Below, in pieces: positions 7,560 to 16,664 of a stretch of DNA of 64,000 nucleotides; the stretch's first letter is position 1, and each line of letters starts with the position of its first letter. Position numbers and translations under genes: made by a program. This stretch comes from Aminirod propionatiphilus. Its GTDB lineage: Bacteria; Synergistota; Synergistia; Synergistales; Aminithiophilaceae. The DNA lies in NCBI GenBank assembly GCA_018398915.1, contig CP074691.1:3132754-3196753 (forward strand). The letters are read 5' to 3'. The notes under the pieces are model-generated. The model was not told the DNA's origin. It ran no database searches and saw only the letters and a list, made by a program, of their open reading frames with translations.

Positions 7560-9233
7560 TCAGCTCCGCTGAGCCTTGCTCCAGCTCTCCTTGAGGGAGA
7601 CGGTGCGGTTGAGGACGAGGGCTTCGGGCCGGCTGTCGTCGTCGACGATGAAATAGCCGTGGCGGAGGAACTGGAAGCGCTCGCCGGGCCCGGCCTGGCC
7701 CAGCGAGGGCTCGACGAGGGCCGAGACGACGCGGAGAGAGTCGGCGTTGAGATAGTCGCGGTAGTCCTTGCCCTCCTCCATGGAATCCATGTCCCGGAGG
7801 GTGAAGAGCCGGTCGTAGAGGCGGACCTCGGCGGCCAGGGCGTGAGAGGCCTCGACCCAGTGGAGGGTCCCCTTAACCTTGCGTCCGTCGGGGGCCTCGC
7901 CGCCGCGGCTTTCGGGGTCGTAGCGGCAGCGAAGCTCGACGACCCGGCCCGATCCGTCGCGGATCACGTCGGTGCAGGTGACGAGGTAGGCGTGCTTGAG
8001 GCGCACCTCGCTGCCCGGCGAGAGGCGGAAGAACTTCTTGGGCGGGTTCTCCATGAAGTCGTCGCGCTCGATGAAGATCTCCCGGCCGAAGGGGATCTTG
8101 CGGTACGTCGCCTCGGCCGCCTCGGGGTTGTTCAGGGCCTCGAGCTCCTCGATCTGCCCCTCGGGGTAGTTCTCGATGACCACCTTGAGCGGATCCAGGA
8201 CGGCCATGACGCGGTCGGCATCGCGGTTGAGCTCCTCGCGGATGCAGAACTGGAGGAATTCGATGTCGACGAGGCTGTTGGCCTTGGAGACGCCGATGTC
8301 GGCGCAGAAGCGCCGGATCGCCGAAGGGGTGTAGCCGCGGCGGCGGAGGCCGCTGATCGTCGGCATGCGGGGATCGTCCCAGCCGGAGACGATCTTCTCC
8401 GTCACGAGCTGGAGGAGCTTGCGCTTGCTCATGACGGTGTAGGTCAGGTTGAGGCGGGCGAACTCGTACTGACGGGGCCTGGAGGGGACGGAGACGTTCT
8501 CCAGGAACCAGTCGTAGAGGGGCCGGTGATCGGCGAACTCGAGGGTGCAGATGGAGTGGGTCACCCCTTCGATGGCGTCCTCGTAGCCGTGGGCGAAGTC
8601 GTACATGGGATAGAGACACCAGCGGTCGCCCGTGCGGTGATGGCTCTTCTTCAGGATCCGGTAGAGGACGGGGTCGCGCATGTTGATGTTGGGATGGGCC
8701 ATGTCGATCCTGGCCCGGAGGACGCGGCTCCCCTCGTCGAACTCGCCCTCGCCCATGCGGCGGAAGAGGTCGCGGTTCTCCTCGACGGAGCGGTTCCGCC
8801 AGGGCGACTCCCTGCCGGGCTCGGTCAGCGTCCCCCGTGAGGCGCGGATCTCCTCGGGGCCCTGATCGTCGACGTAGGCCCGGCCCGCCTCGATCAGCTC
8901 CAGGGCCCAGCGGTGAAAGGACTCGAAGTAGTCCGAGGCGAAACGCAGGTGGGCCCAGCGGAATCCGAGCCAGCTCACGTCGCGCTTGATCGATTCGACG
9001 TACTCCGTCTCTTCCTTGGCGGGGTTGGTGTCGTCGAAGCGCAGGTTGCAGTCGCCGCCGAACTGCTCGGCCAGACCGAAGTTGAGGCAGATCGACTTGG
9101 CGTGTCCGATGTGCAGGTAACCGTTGGGCTCGGGCGGGAAGCGGGTGACGACCTTCGAGACCCGTCCCGACTGGAGGTCGTCGCGGATGATCTGTTCGAT
9201 GAAGCTGCCTCCCTGTTGCGTCCGTTCTTCCAT
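7560..9233 (-). CDS. glnS: Glutaminyl-tRNA synthetase
   Basis: Charges tRNA-Gln with glutamine directly. This class I synthetase has [16 protein letters not shown] near the N-terminus and the second nucleotide-binding motif V-M-S-K-R-K. The C-terminal half carries the two beta-barrel anticodon-binding domains of GlnRS, with the Y-F-I-V-D and [11 protein letters not shown] end. About 557 residues, normal for the family. ATG 9233 is preferred over an upstream frame start because GGAGG sits 8 nt before it and the promoter at 9268-9296 would exclude the earlier start. Direct GlnRS is absent from many bacteria, which amidate Glu-tRNA-Gln instead. Confidence 0.96.
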   Translation of the reverse strand: MEERTQQGGSFIEQIIRDDLQSGRVSKVVTRFPPEPNGYLHIGHAKSICLNFGLAEQFGGDCNLRFDDTNPAKEETEYVESIKRDVSWLGFRWAHLRFASDYFESFHRWALELIEAGRAYVDDQGPEEIRASRGTLTEPGRESPWRNRSVEENRDLFRRMGEGEFDEGSRVLRARIDMAHPNINMRDPVLYRILKKSHHRTGDRWCLYPMYDFAHGYEDAIEGVTHSICTLEFADHRPLYDWFLENVSVPSRPRQYEFARLNLTYTVMSKRKLLQLVTEKIVSGWDDPRMPTISGLRRRGYTPSAIRRFCADIGVSKANSLVDIEFLQFCIREELNRDADRVMAVLDPLKVVIENYPEGQIEELEALNNPEAAEATYRKIPFGREIFIERDDFMENPPKKFFRLSPGSEVRLKHAYLVTCTDVIRDGSGRVVELRCRYDPESRGGEAPDGRKVKGTLHWVEASHALAAEVRLYDRLFTLRDMDSMEEGKDYRDYLNADSLRVVSALVEPSLGQAGPGERFQFLRHGYFIVDDDSRPEALVLNRTVSLKESWSKAQRS

Positions 9234-9267
9234 GGCCTTTTCCTCCGTTTGCGGTGAGCTTGAGCCC

Positions 9268-9296
9268 ATTGTACTCGTCGTGACCCCTTCCGACAA
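9268..9296 (-). promoter_or_regulatory. Candidate sigma70 promoter of glnS
   Basis: On the minus strand, TTGTCG (9291-9296), a 17-bp spacer and TACAAT (9268-9273) lie about 35 bp before the glnS start. Confidence 0.6.
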
Positions 9297-9302
9297 AAGC
9301 GA

Positions 9303-10805
9303 TCAGCCTCTGCCCCGCTCGGCGCGCCGGCGCTCCTCGTCGCGCAGGACGCGGCGCAGGACCTTGCCCAGAGGCGATCGGGGCAGCTCGCCGACGAAGG
9401 CGATCTTCCGGGGCGTCTTGAAGTGGGCCAGCCTCTCCCGGCAGAAGCGGAGCAGCTCCCTCTCCCCGGGAGGATCCATCCCCTCCTGGAGGACGACGAA
9501 GGCCTTGGGCACCTCGCCGCTGGTGGCGTTGGGACTGCCGATGACGGAGACCTCCCGGACGGCGGGGTGCTGGAGGAGCACCGACTCGACCTCCTGAGGG
9601 TAGACGTTGAAGCCGCCGACGATGATCAGGTCCGTGGCCCGATCGAGAAGGGTCAGGCAGCCGTCGTCGAGGCGGACCACGTCGCCCGTGTCGAACCAGC
9701 CGTCGCGGAAGCGCTGCTCCGTCGTCTCGGGATTGTCGCAGTAGCCTTCCGTGATGGAAGGCCCCTTCAGCCAGAGGACGCCCTCGCTCCCCTCGGGAAG
9801 GACCCGGCCCTCGTCGTCTCGGACCTCGTAGACGTAGCCGGGAATGACGGGTCCCACCGTTCCCAGGCGACGGGTGGCGTAGCTGCGGTTGACGGCGACG
9901 AGGGGAGAGCACTCGGTGAGGCCGTACCCCTCGAGAATGGGCAGACCCAGATGGGTCCGGGCCTTCTCGTCCAGGCCCAGGGGAACCTTGTCGCCGCCGA
10001 CGAGGAGGGTCCGAAGGCTTTTCGGCGCCCGACCGGTCCGGGCCGCGGCGGCGCAGAGAAGGGAGATCATCGTCGGCACGGCGAGGACGACGGTGCCCTG
10101 GGCGGCATCGAGGGCGTCGAGGGCGTCGGCGACGGGGAGAAAGGAGGGGAGGACGATCTGTCTGTAGCCGGCGACGAGGGGAAGAACGGAACAGAGGCCG
10201 AAGCCGAAGGCGTGAAAGTTGGGCAGGGCGTTGAGAATCGTCTCGTCGGGACCGAGGGCGGTGATGAAGGCCAGGGCCGTTCCGACGTTGTCGAGAAGGT
10301 TGGCGTGGCTCAAGGGGACGATCTTGGGACGTCCCGTCGTGCCCGACGTGGAATAGGTCACGGCCAGGGAGGGGGCGCCCCGGCGCCCTCCGCGGCAGGT
10401 CATCGGCGGCAGGAGCCCTTCGAGGGAAGCCAGGGCGACGGGGAGACCCGAAGAGGCGGAAAGGGACGCCTGATCGGCCGAGTCGGGGAGGACGAGAAGC
10501 GACGGCTCGAGCGTCTTCAGCGTCGAGAGGAGGAGATCGCCCCCTCCCAGGGGATTGAGGGGGGCCACGGAGCCGCCCAGACTCCAGGCGGCCAGGGAGA
10601 GGGAAAGACTCAGAGGGGAGTTGGGCACCATGAAGGCCAGGCGTTGCCCCTCTCCGAAGCCTCCCCGCTCCAGGGTCTCGATGCACGAGCGCGTCCGATC
10701 GAGGAAGCGGGGAACGGACCACCACTCCCCCTTCCACCAGAGCAGGGGCACGTCTCCCATAGCCTCCAGTCTGGCAAAGACGGTTCTCTCCAGTCTCTCC
10801 GTCAT
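9303..10805 (-). CDS. AMP-forming acyl-CoA synthetase (FadD-like)
   Basis: An ANL-superfamily adenylate-forming enzyme of 500 residues. Motifs are the P-loop Y-S-T-S-G-T-T-G-R-P-K (about residue 150), Y-G-L-T-E-C-S-P, G-W-F-D-T-G-D and the C-terminal catalytic Lys in S-P-L-G-K-V-L-R-R. It activates a carboxylic acid, probably a medium- or long-chain fatty acid, as acyl-AMP and then acyl-CoA; the substrate cannot be told from sequence. ATG 10805 follows AAGGAGG with 7 nt spacing. It lies 16 bp after the potassium channel gene and is probably co-transcribed with it. Synthesis of an acyl-ACP or a related acid thioester is an alternative role. Confidence 0.88.
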   Translation of the reverse strand: MTERLERTVFARLEAMGDVPLLWWKGEWWSVPRFLDRTRSCIETLERGGFGEGQRLAFMVPNSPLSLSLSLAAWSLGGSVAPLNPLGGGDLLLSTLKTLEPSLLVLPDSADQASLSASSGLPVALASLEGLLPPMTCRGGRRGAPSLAVTYSTSGTTGRPKIVPLSHANLLDNVGTALAFITALGPDETILNALPNFHAFGFGLCSVLPLVAGYRQIVLPSFLPVADALDALDAAQGTVVLAVPTMISLLCAAAARTGRAPKSLRTLLVGGDKVPLGLDEKARTHLGLPILEGYGLTECSPLVAVNRSYATRRLGTVGPVIPGYVYEVRDDEGRVLPEGSEGVLWLKGPSITEGYCDNPETTEQRFRDGWFDTGDVVRLDDGCLTLLDRATDLIIVGGFNVYPQEVESVLLQHPAVREVSVIGSPNATSGEVPKAFVVLQEGMDPPGERELLRFCRERLAHFKTPRKIAFVGELPRSPLGKVLRRVLRDEERRRAERGRG

Positions 10806-10821
10806 CACAGGGCCTCCTTGA

Positions 10822-11841
10822 TCACGTCGTCGAAGGATCGGAACGGGGCAGCAGAAAATCGCGCCTCAAGGCGGCCATGGCCGTTCGAGGCGCCAACAGG
10901 ATGAGCTCGTCTCCCCCTTCGATCCGTTTCTCCCCCGAGGGGTTGTAGGCGACGCTTCCGTCGACGCCGTGGATGGCGACGACGATGGCGTTGTAGCGCG
11001 AGCGGAGAGGGGCCTCCTTCAGGGCGAGCCCCTCCAGGGAACTGCCGTCGACGACGCGGAAGGATTCGAAATCGAGGTCCAGTTCGCGGGAGAGGTTGAT
11101 GAGTTCGAAGAAATCGGCCACGGCCGGGCTCAGGGCGGCCCGCGCCAGGGCGACGGCACCGGCCCGGACGGGATTGATGACCTTGTCGGCGCCGGCCCGG
11201 TAGAGGGCGTTGACGGCCTGGGCGTCGCTGGCGCGGACGACGATGCGCAGGTCCGCCTTGAGGGCCTTGGCCGAAAGGGTGACATAGACGTTGTCGGCGT
11301 CGGCCGAGAGGGCCGCCACCAGCCCCCGGGCGCGGTGGATCCCCGCCTTGGCGAGGATCTCCTCGCCCGTCGCGTCGCCGACGAGGACGGGCCACCGGTC
11401 GGAGGGGAGAGAGGCGATCCGCTCGGCGTCGCGTTCGATGACGACGAGACTCTGACCGGCGGCGGCGATCTGCTCCGCCACCTGGAGCCCCACCCGGCCG
11501 AGACCGCAGACGATCCAGTGGTCGTTGAGACGTTCCAACCCGTTATCCCTCCGTTTTCCCAGAACCTGGCGCATCCTGTCGACGACGATCGTCTGGACGA
11601 GCCTCCCCACGATGACGCCGACGGTGCCCACGGCGGCGATGATGTAAAATGTGAGAAAGACCTTGGCCTCGGGCGTCAGATAGGGCGGGGCCTCATAGCC
11701 CACCGTGGCCAGGGTGGTGACGATGTAGAAAAGGGCGTCGATCCAGGGGAGATCGGCCAGCAGGCGGAGGCCGAGAACGCCGACGGCGATCAGCCCCAGG
11801 GCGATGGTCAGCCAGAAAAGCAGATTCGTCCTTTCCTTCAC
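10822..11841 (-). CDS. Two-TM potassium channel with RCK (TrkA-N/TrkA-C) domains
   Basis: MthK-type architecture: an N-terminal helix (residues 8-28), a pore loop with T-T-L-A-T-V-G-Y-E-A, a second helix (60-85), a Rossmann RCK domain starting I-V-C-G-L-G-R-V-G, and a TrkA-C domain from about 250. It gates K+ flux in response to a cytosolic ligand such as Ca2+ or nucleotides. The filter reads TVGYEA where TVGYGD is usual, so the Gly after Tyr is replaced by Glu. GTG start at 11841 follows GGGGAG. It is divergent from xthA. Confidence 0.88.
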   Translation of the reverse strand: MKERTNLLFWLTIALGLIAVGVLGLRLLADLPWIDALFYIVTTLATVGYEAPPYLTPEAKVFLTFYIIAAVGTVGVIVGRLVQTIVVDRMRQVLGKRRDNGLERLNDHWIVCGLGRVGLQVAEQIAAAGQSLVVIERDAERIASLPSDRWPVLVGDATGEEILAKAGIHRARGLVAALSADADNVYVTLSAKALKADLRIVVRASDAQAVNALYRAGADKVINPVRAGAVALARAALSPAVADFFELINLSRELDLDFESFRVVDGSSLEGLALKEAPLRSRYNAIVVAIHGVDGSVAYNPSGEKRIEGGDELILLAPRTAMAALRRDFLLPRSDPSTT

Positions 11842-11900
11842 GCGATTCGCTCCCCTGTCGAGACGTGGGCAAAACCCTTTCGGAACGCGAGGGACATTTT

Positions 11901-11906
11901 ATTATA
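11901..11906 (-). promoter_or_regulatory. Candidate -10 box for the potassium channel operon
   Basis: A perfect TATAAT on the minus strand, 60 bp before the channel start and inside the only AT-rich patch of the divergent intergenic region. No convincing -35 is seen. The same patch may hold the opposite xthA promoter. Confidence 0.35.
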
Positions 11907-11973
11907 GTCGGAATAGAGCACCCCGTTATCCCCTCGCGGCAGATTTTTCTCCCAAGCAAGGAGGCGGATTTTT

Positions 11974-12759
11974 ATGGCCCTTTTCTCCGTGGCGACCTTC
12001 AACGTCAATTCCGTCCGCTCCCGGCTCCCCGTCCTGGAGCGCTGGCTTTCGGCGAACCCCGTCGACGTTTTGGCCCTTCAGGAGACGAAGGTCGTCGACG
12101 ACGACTTCCCCCTCCCCTTCTTCTCCGACAGGGGCTACCACGTCGCCTTCCGGGGCCAGAAGGCCTACAGCGGCGTCGCCCTGGCCTCTCGCCTCCCTTT
12201 CGACGACGTCTTCCACGGATTCGGCGACGGCCTCGAACCCGACGACGGACCGCGCCTCATCGGCGCCCGCTGGGGCGCCATGACCGTCGTCAACACCTAC
12301 GTCCCCCAGGGGAAGAGCCTCGACCACCCCGACTTCGAGTACAAAAAGCGTTTCCTTCGGCGTCTGGCGACCCTCTTCGACAGGGAGACGTCCCGCGGCG
12401 CCCAGAATCTCTGGGTGGGCGACCTCAACGTGGCGCCCACCGAATCCGACGTGACCAACGCCTCCACCAAAGGGGATCACGTCTGCTTCCACACCTCCAT
12501 CCGGGAGGCCTTCGCCGCCGTCGTCGACGGCCGTTTCGTCGACGTCTTCCGCAAGCACCGCCCCGGCGAGGGCGAGTTCTCCTTCTGGGACTACCGCGTC
12601 AAAAACGCCCTGGGGCGCAACATCGGCTGGCGCATCGACCACATCCTGGCCTCGGCCGACCTGGCCGATACCTCCGTCGACGCCTTCGTCGACAGGGAAC
12701 CGCGGAGCTGGGAGAGGCCCTCCGATCACACCGTCGTCGTCGCCCGCTTCCGGCGATGA
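11974..12759 (+). CDS. xthA: Exodeoxyribonuclease III (AP endonuclease)
   Basis: Repairs abasic sites and 3'-blocked ends. A 261-residue EEP-fold nuclease with the family motifs N-V-N-S-V-R-S-R, L-Q-E-T-K (metal-binding E37), V-N-T-Y-V-P-Q-G, G-D-L-N-V-A-P, R-I-D-H-I-L and the C-terminal S-D-H catalytic His. ATG 11974 has AAGGAGG upstream. It opens a tight operon, with its stop overlapping the next start by 4 bp (ATGA, 12756-12759). Confidence 0.95.
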   Translation: MALFSVATFNVNSVRSRLPVLERWLSANPVDVLALQETKVVDDDFPLPFFSDRGYHVAFRGQKAYSGVALASRLPFDDVFHGFGDGLEPDDGPRLIGARWGAMTVVNTYVPQGKSLDHPDFEYKKRFLRRLATLFDRETSRGAQNLWVGDLNVAPTESDVTNASTKGDHVCFHTSIREAFAAVVDGRFVDVFRKHRPGEGEFSFWDYRVKNALGRNIGWRIDHILASADLADTSVDAFVDREPRSWERPSDHTVVVARFRR

Positions 12760-13670
12760 GCGAAGCCTCCGTCGCGCTGGCCGGAACGGTCGGCGAATGG
12801 GTCCAGGGGTGGATCTTGCCCGACGGGGAGGCTCTGGTCAGCCTCGTCGTCCCCTGGCGGGGGCGCGTCTCCGTCGGAGAGGACCTCGACGACCCCCTTC
12901 CGGCCAAGGCGGCCTCGGCCCTGGCCGTTGCCCGGCGCCGCCTGGACCGGCCCGGGCTGGGCGCCCGGATCGACAACCCTCTCCCCGTCGGCAAGGGACT
13001 GGCCTCGTCGACGGTCGACGTCTGCGGCATCCTGGCGGCGGCCTCGCGCCTCGCCTCCCCTCCCTGGGGCGAGGAGGAGATCTTCTCCCTGGCCTGCTCC
13101 GTCGAGCCCTCCGACGGCATCCTCTTTCCCGGCCTGGCTCTCGTCGACCACCTGAGGGGACGGCTCATCGAGCGTCTGCCGCCGCCGCCCCCCCTGAGCC
13201 TTCTGGCCCTCATCCCTCCCCGGAGCCTCGACACAGAGGCGTACCGCCGCGATCCCGCCTTCCTGAAAAGGGTCCGCGATCGGGCGCCGGAGCACCTCAG
13301 GGCCTACTCCTGGCTGCGCCGGGGACTCTTCGAGGGAGACGGAGCCCTCGTCGCCCGAGGGGCCACCCTCTCGGCTCGGACCCAGAACGGGCTGCTCCCC
13401 AGGCCCGAATGGCCCCTGCTCGAGGAGGGGCTGCGCTGGCCGGGAGCGCTCGGCATCGCCCTTGCCCATTCGGGGACGGCCTCGGCCCTTCTCTTCCGGG
13501 ACCGGCCGTCGGCCGACGAGGCGCGACGGCGTCTCGTCAAAGGGTTCTCGGGATCGGTCGTCCTCTTCGAGCCCTGCGGCGGCGGAATCGCTCCCCTCGA
13601 CACGCCGCCGGGAAAGGGAAAGGGAAACGTCACCAGAAACGGCCATCTTTCAAGGAGGTGTCCCCTGTGA
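12756..13670 (+). CDS. GHMP-family kinase, probable L-threonine kinase (PduX-like)
   Basis: A 304-residue GHMP kinase. The ATP loop is P-V-G-K-G-L-A-S-S-T-V-D (about residues 77-88), and the N-terminal G-T-V-G-E-W-V-Q-G is characteristic of PduX-type kinases. PduX makes L-threonine O-3-phosphate, precursor of the aminopropanol linker of cobalamin. A C-terminal G-I-A-L-A-H-S-G-T-A-S-A-L motif also fits. Overlaps xthA and the following propeller gene by 4 bp each. No other cobalamin synthesis genes are adjacent, but B12 uptake and activation genes lie at 53-59 kb. Another GHMP substrate is possible. Confidence 0.75.
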   Translation: MSEASVALAGTVGEWVQGWILPDGEALVSLVVPWRGRVSVGEDLDDPLPAKAASALAVARRRLDRPGLGARIDNPLPVGKGLASSTVDVCGILAAASRLASPPWGEEEIFSLACSVEPSDGILFPGLALVDHLRGRLIERLPPPPPLSLLALIPPRSLDTEAYRRDPAFLKRVRDRAPEHLRAYSWLRRGLFEGDGALVARGATLSARTQNGLLPRPEWPLLEEGLRWPGALGIALAHSGTASALLFRDRPSADEARRRLVKGFSGSVVLFEPCGGGIAPLDTPPGKGKGNVTRNGHLSRRCPL

Positions 13671-14761
13671 AGAAAACGTTCGGAACCGTCCTCGTCGCGC
13701 TCCTCTTTTCGCTTTTCGCCGTCGCGGCCGCCTCGGCCCTGGAAGTCGGCTACCGCGCCGACAAGGGCCGCAGCGCCGTCTTCGCCCCGGGAGGCGTCGT
13801 CCGGGGCGAGTCGGCCTGGACCTTCAACGCCGAGGGAGGCGTCACGGCCTCGCCCATCGTCGTCGGTTCGACCCTCTACGTCGGCAGCCAGGGAGGGCGC
13901 GTCTACGCCCTCGAGGCCGCCACGGGACGCCCCTTTTGGTCCGTCTCCGTCGGCGGCTCCGTCTCGGCCTCGCCGGCCTTCGCCGACGGGAAGCTCTTCG
14001 TCGGCACCGATTCGGGGGCCGTCTTCTGCCTCAATGCCGCCGACGGGCGGGAACTGTGGCGCTACGGCGGAGACTGGTCCTTCCGCGCCTCGCCCGCCGT
14101 CGTCGGCGGCGTCGTCTACATCGGCGACCTTGGCGGGACCGTCATGGCCCTCAACGCTTCGTCCGGGAAACCTCTCTGGAGCTTCGGCTCCGACCGCTGG
14201 TTCTCGGCCTCTCCCCTTCCCGCGGGAGACCTGGTCTTCGTCGGCGGCCACGGGGGACGCTTCTCGGCCCTCGAGGCCGCAACGGGAAAAGAGCGCTGGG
14301 GCAGCTCCACGGGAGGTCCCCTCGACGTGTCGGCCTCGTACCGCGACGGCATCGTCTACTTCGGCGGCAACGGCGGCTGTCTCTACGCCGTCCAGGTCTT
14401 CAAGGTCATCCCCCTCTGGCAGGCCTGCGTCGACAGCGGCATCTCGACGGCCATCGCCCTCTCGGGGAACAGGGCCTTCTTCGGCACCTACGACGGCGGC
14501 CTCTACGCCCTGGACATCGCGGCCAAGGGCAACATCCTCTGGCGCTTCGCCGCCGACGGGGCCATCCTCTCCGATCCGGCCGTCGAAGGCGACCGGGTCT
14601 ACTTCGGCGGAGCCGACGGCCGCATCCACGCCCTCCACGTCGCCTCGGGCCAGGAGCTCTGGAGCTACGATGCCGGCGCCGAAATCGTCGCCGGTCCCGT
14701 CCTCTGGAAGGGAACGCTCCTCTACGGAACCACGACGGGCCTCGTCGGCGCCCTGCGCTGA
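13667..14761 (+). CDS. Secreted PQQ-type beta-propeller repeat protein
   Basis: A Sec signal peptide (residues 1-24, cut after A-S-A) precedes a chain of about seven or eight blades, each with the pattern Y-V-G-(S/T)-x-G-G-x-(V/L)-Y-A-L-(E/D)-A-A-T-G-x-x-x-W. These are PQQ/BamB-type blades; none shows obvious cofactor residues. No lipobox Cys or C-terminal anchor is seen, so it should be periplasmic or released. The GTG at 13667 overlaps the kinase stop (GTGA) and has AAGGAGG upstream. Function is unknown; BamB-like scaffolding or ligand binding are possibilities. Confidence 0.8.
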   Translation: MKKTFGTVLVALLFSLFAVAAASALEVGYRADKGRSAVFAPGGVVRGESAWTFNAEGGVTASPIVVGSTLYVGSQGGRVYALEAATGRPFWSVSVGGSVSASPAFADGKLFVGTDSGAVFCLNAADGRELWRYGGDWSFRASPAVVGGVVYIGDLGGTVMALNASSGKPLWSFGSDRWFSASPLPAGDLVFVGGHGGRFSALEAATGKERWGSSTGGPLDVSASYRDGIVYFGGNGGCLYAVQVFKVIPLWQACVDSGISTAIALSGNRAFFGTYDGGLYALDIAAKGNILWRFAADGAILSDPAVEGDRVYFGGADGRIHALHVASGQELWSYDAGAEIVAGPVLWKGTLLYGTTTGLVGALR

Positions 14762-14800
14762 CGAGAGGCGACCTCTCCCCTTACTTTTGGATGACAGGCC

Positions 14801-14829
14801 TTGACATAGGGAGAGCCTTTCGCTAGAAT
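14801..14829 (+). promoter_or_regulatory. Strong sigma70-type promoter of the decarboxylase-transporter operon
   Basis: Consensus TTGACA (14801-14806), a 17-bp spacer and TAGAAT (14824-14829). Transcription should begin near 14836, leaving a leader of about 210 nt before the first start codon. Confidence 0.8.
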
Positions 14830-14835
14830 TAAGCT

Positions 14836-15047
14836 TGTAGATCTTTTTCCACCATCGAACTCTGGTCTCCTCGAGGGGCCGCGCCTGGGGCCGGCCCCTC
14901 TCTTCGTCACCTCTTTCGGAAGCTCCCTTCGCACCCCGTTCGGAGAACCTTCTCCGTCCGTCGTCCTCTCGCCTCAGATTCCGCCCGTCGGCAGCCCGCC
15001 GACGGCTGTGTCATGCCCATTCGATCCGCACAAGGAAAGGTGATGGA
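14836..15047 (+). other. Long structured 5' leader
   Basis: Two hairpins are visible: 14873-14880 with 14893-14900 (GAGGGGCC arms) and 14985-14992 with 14998-15005 (CCGTCGGC arms, 5-nt loop). No known riboswitch class or amino-acid-rich leader peptide was recognised. The length and stems suggest post-initiation control of the operon. Confidence 0.45.
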
Positions 15048-16664
15048 ATGAACGTACGAACAGGAGCGGCACAGGCCGTCAAAACCCTCGAAATTCTCGG
15101 CGTGAAGACCCTTTTCGGCATCCCCGGCATCCACAACCTCGACCTCTACGACGCCCTTCTCGACTCCCCCATCGAAGTCCTCACGACACGACACGAACAG
15201 GGCGCCGCCTTCGCCGCCGACGGCTACGGCCGCATGACGGGAGAGCCGGGAGTGGCCCTCGTCATCGGCGGACCGGGGCTCACGAACGCCCTCACCCCTC
15301 TCGGCCAGGCCTTTCACGACTCCGTCCCCCTCCTCCTCCTCTCCAGCGACGTTCCCCGGGCCTACGGCAAAAGCCGCCGGGGCTTTCTGCACGAGCTGCG
15401 CGACGGCCAGGGAATGGCCCGGAGCGTCTGCAAGGAGAGCCTGGCCGTGACGGAGGCCGCCGACATCGCCCCGGCCATCGAGAGGGGCTGGACGCTCTGC
15501 CGTCAGGGCCGTCCCGGCCCCGTCCACGTCCAGATCCCTCTCGATCTTCTGGCTCAGAGGGGCTCCTTCGACGATCCCCGGCCTCCTCGACGTCCTTCCG
15601 CCCCCCTCCTGCCGCAGGAGCCTTTCGACGAGGCCCTCTCCCTTCTCCGCGAGGCCCCTCAGGCGGCCTTCGTCGCCGGAGGCGGGGCCCGTCACGCCCG
15701 ATCCCTGACGGAGCTCGTCGAGAAGCTCGGCGCCCCTCTGGCGACGACCTGCGCCGGCAAGGGCATTCTCGACGAGGGTCATCCCCTCAGCCTCGGAACG
15801 ACCCTCCATCTGGCTCCGGTCCGGGCCTTTCTCGAATCGGTCGACGTCCTCGTCGTCGTCGGCTCCGAGCTGTCGCCGACCGACCTGTGGGAAAACCCCC
15901 TCAGGCCGAGGGGGAAGGTGATCCGCGTCGACGTCGATCCCTCCCACTTCACCGCCTCGCCCCAAGCCGACGTGGCCCTCGCCGCCGACGGCGATCTCGT
16001 CGTCGGGGCCCTCGCCGCGGCACTGGAACGCCGACCCTACTCCGTCGAGGAGCGGGGAAGGACGGTCCGGCGCCTTCTCGACGAGGCCCGCTCCTCCCTG
16101 CCTTCCGTGACGGGTCTGGGCCCCCTGGCCGACGAGGTCCGGTCCTTTCTGCGGGCCCTCCGCCGGGGCCTGCCCCGGGAAGGCGTCCTCTTCGCCGACA
16201 TGACGACGCCGGCCTACATGGCCCTCAGCGAATTTCCCGTCGCCGAGGCCGGCCTCTTCTTCCACCCCGTCGGCTTCGGCACCCTCGGCTGGGCCCTGCC
16301 CGCCGCCCTGGGAGCCCGCGCCGCCGACAGGCAGAGACCTCTCGTCGTCCTCTGCGGCGACGGCGGGTTCCAGTTCACCCTGCCCGAGCTGGCTCTGGCC
16401 GTCGAATCCCGCCTTCCCCTCGTCATCGTCATCTGGAACGACGGGGGTTTCGGCGAGATCCGCCGCAACGAGGAGCTTCGCCACAGAGGGCGGACCCTCG
16501 CCGTCGACCAGAGCCTTCCCGATCTTCCCGCCCTGGCCCGGGCCTACGGCGTCGACGCCTCGGTCCTCTTCTCGCCCCGGGAGCTGGAGACGGCCCTGAG
16601 CCAGGCCCTGGCCTCGGGGAAAACGACGCTCATCGACTACCGATCGGGAGGGCAGGGACGATGA
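15048..16664 (+). CDS. Thiamine-diphosphate 2-oxoacid decarboxylase/synthase family enzyme (AruI-like)
   Basis: A 538-residue ThDP enzyme with the usual three domains. The N-terminal PYR domain has the activating Glu in R-H-E-Q-G-A-A-F-A-A-D-G-Y. The C-terminal ThDP motif runs from G-D-G-G-F-Q-F to N-D-G-G-F-G. The N-terminal G-I-P-G-I-H-x-L-D-L-Y and G-Q-A-F-H-D-S-V-P segments resemble 5-guanidino-2-oxopentanoate (2-ketoarginine) decarboxylase AruI more than biosynthetic acetolactate synthase, and no regulatory IlvN subunit follows. Coupled by ATGA overlap to an aminotransferase, so decarboxylation of a transaminated amino acid to an aldehyde is the best guess. The substrate is not established. 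Confidence 0.75.
   Translation: MNVRTGAAQAVKTLEILGVKTLFGIPGIHNLDLYDALLDSPIEVLTTRHEQGAAFAADGYGRMTGEPGVALVIGGPGLTNALTPLGQAFHDSVPLLLLSSDVPRAYGKSRRGFLHELRDGQGMARSVCKESLAVTEAADIAPAIERGWTLCRQGRPGPVHVQIPLDLLAQRGSFDDPRPPRRPSAPLLPQEPFDEALSLLREAPQAAFVAGGGARHARSLTELVEKLGAPLATTCAGKGILDEGHPLSLGTTLHLAPVRAFLESVDVLVVVGSELSPTDLWENPLRPRGKVIRVDVDPSHFTASPQADVALAADGDLVVGALAAALERRPYSVEERGRTVRRLLDEARSSLPSVTGLGPLADEVRSFLRALRRGLPREGVLFADMTTPAYMALSEFPVAEAGLFFHPVGFGTLGWALPAALGARAADRQRPLVVLCGDGGFQFTLPELALAVESRLPLVIVIWNDGGFGEIRRNEELRHRGRTLAVDQSLPDLPALARAYGVDASVLFSPRELETALSQALASGKTTLIDYRSGGQGR

Noticed and set aside
14836-15047. Guanidine riboswitch ahead of the AruI-like gene
   Set aside because: Neither the ykkC core nor paired ACGR hairpin loops of the mini-ykkC class are present.
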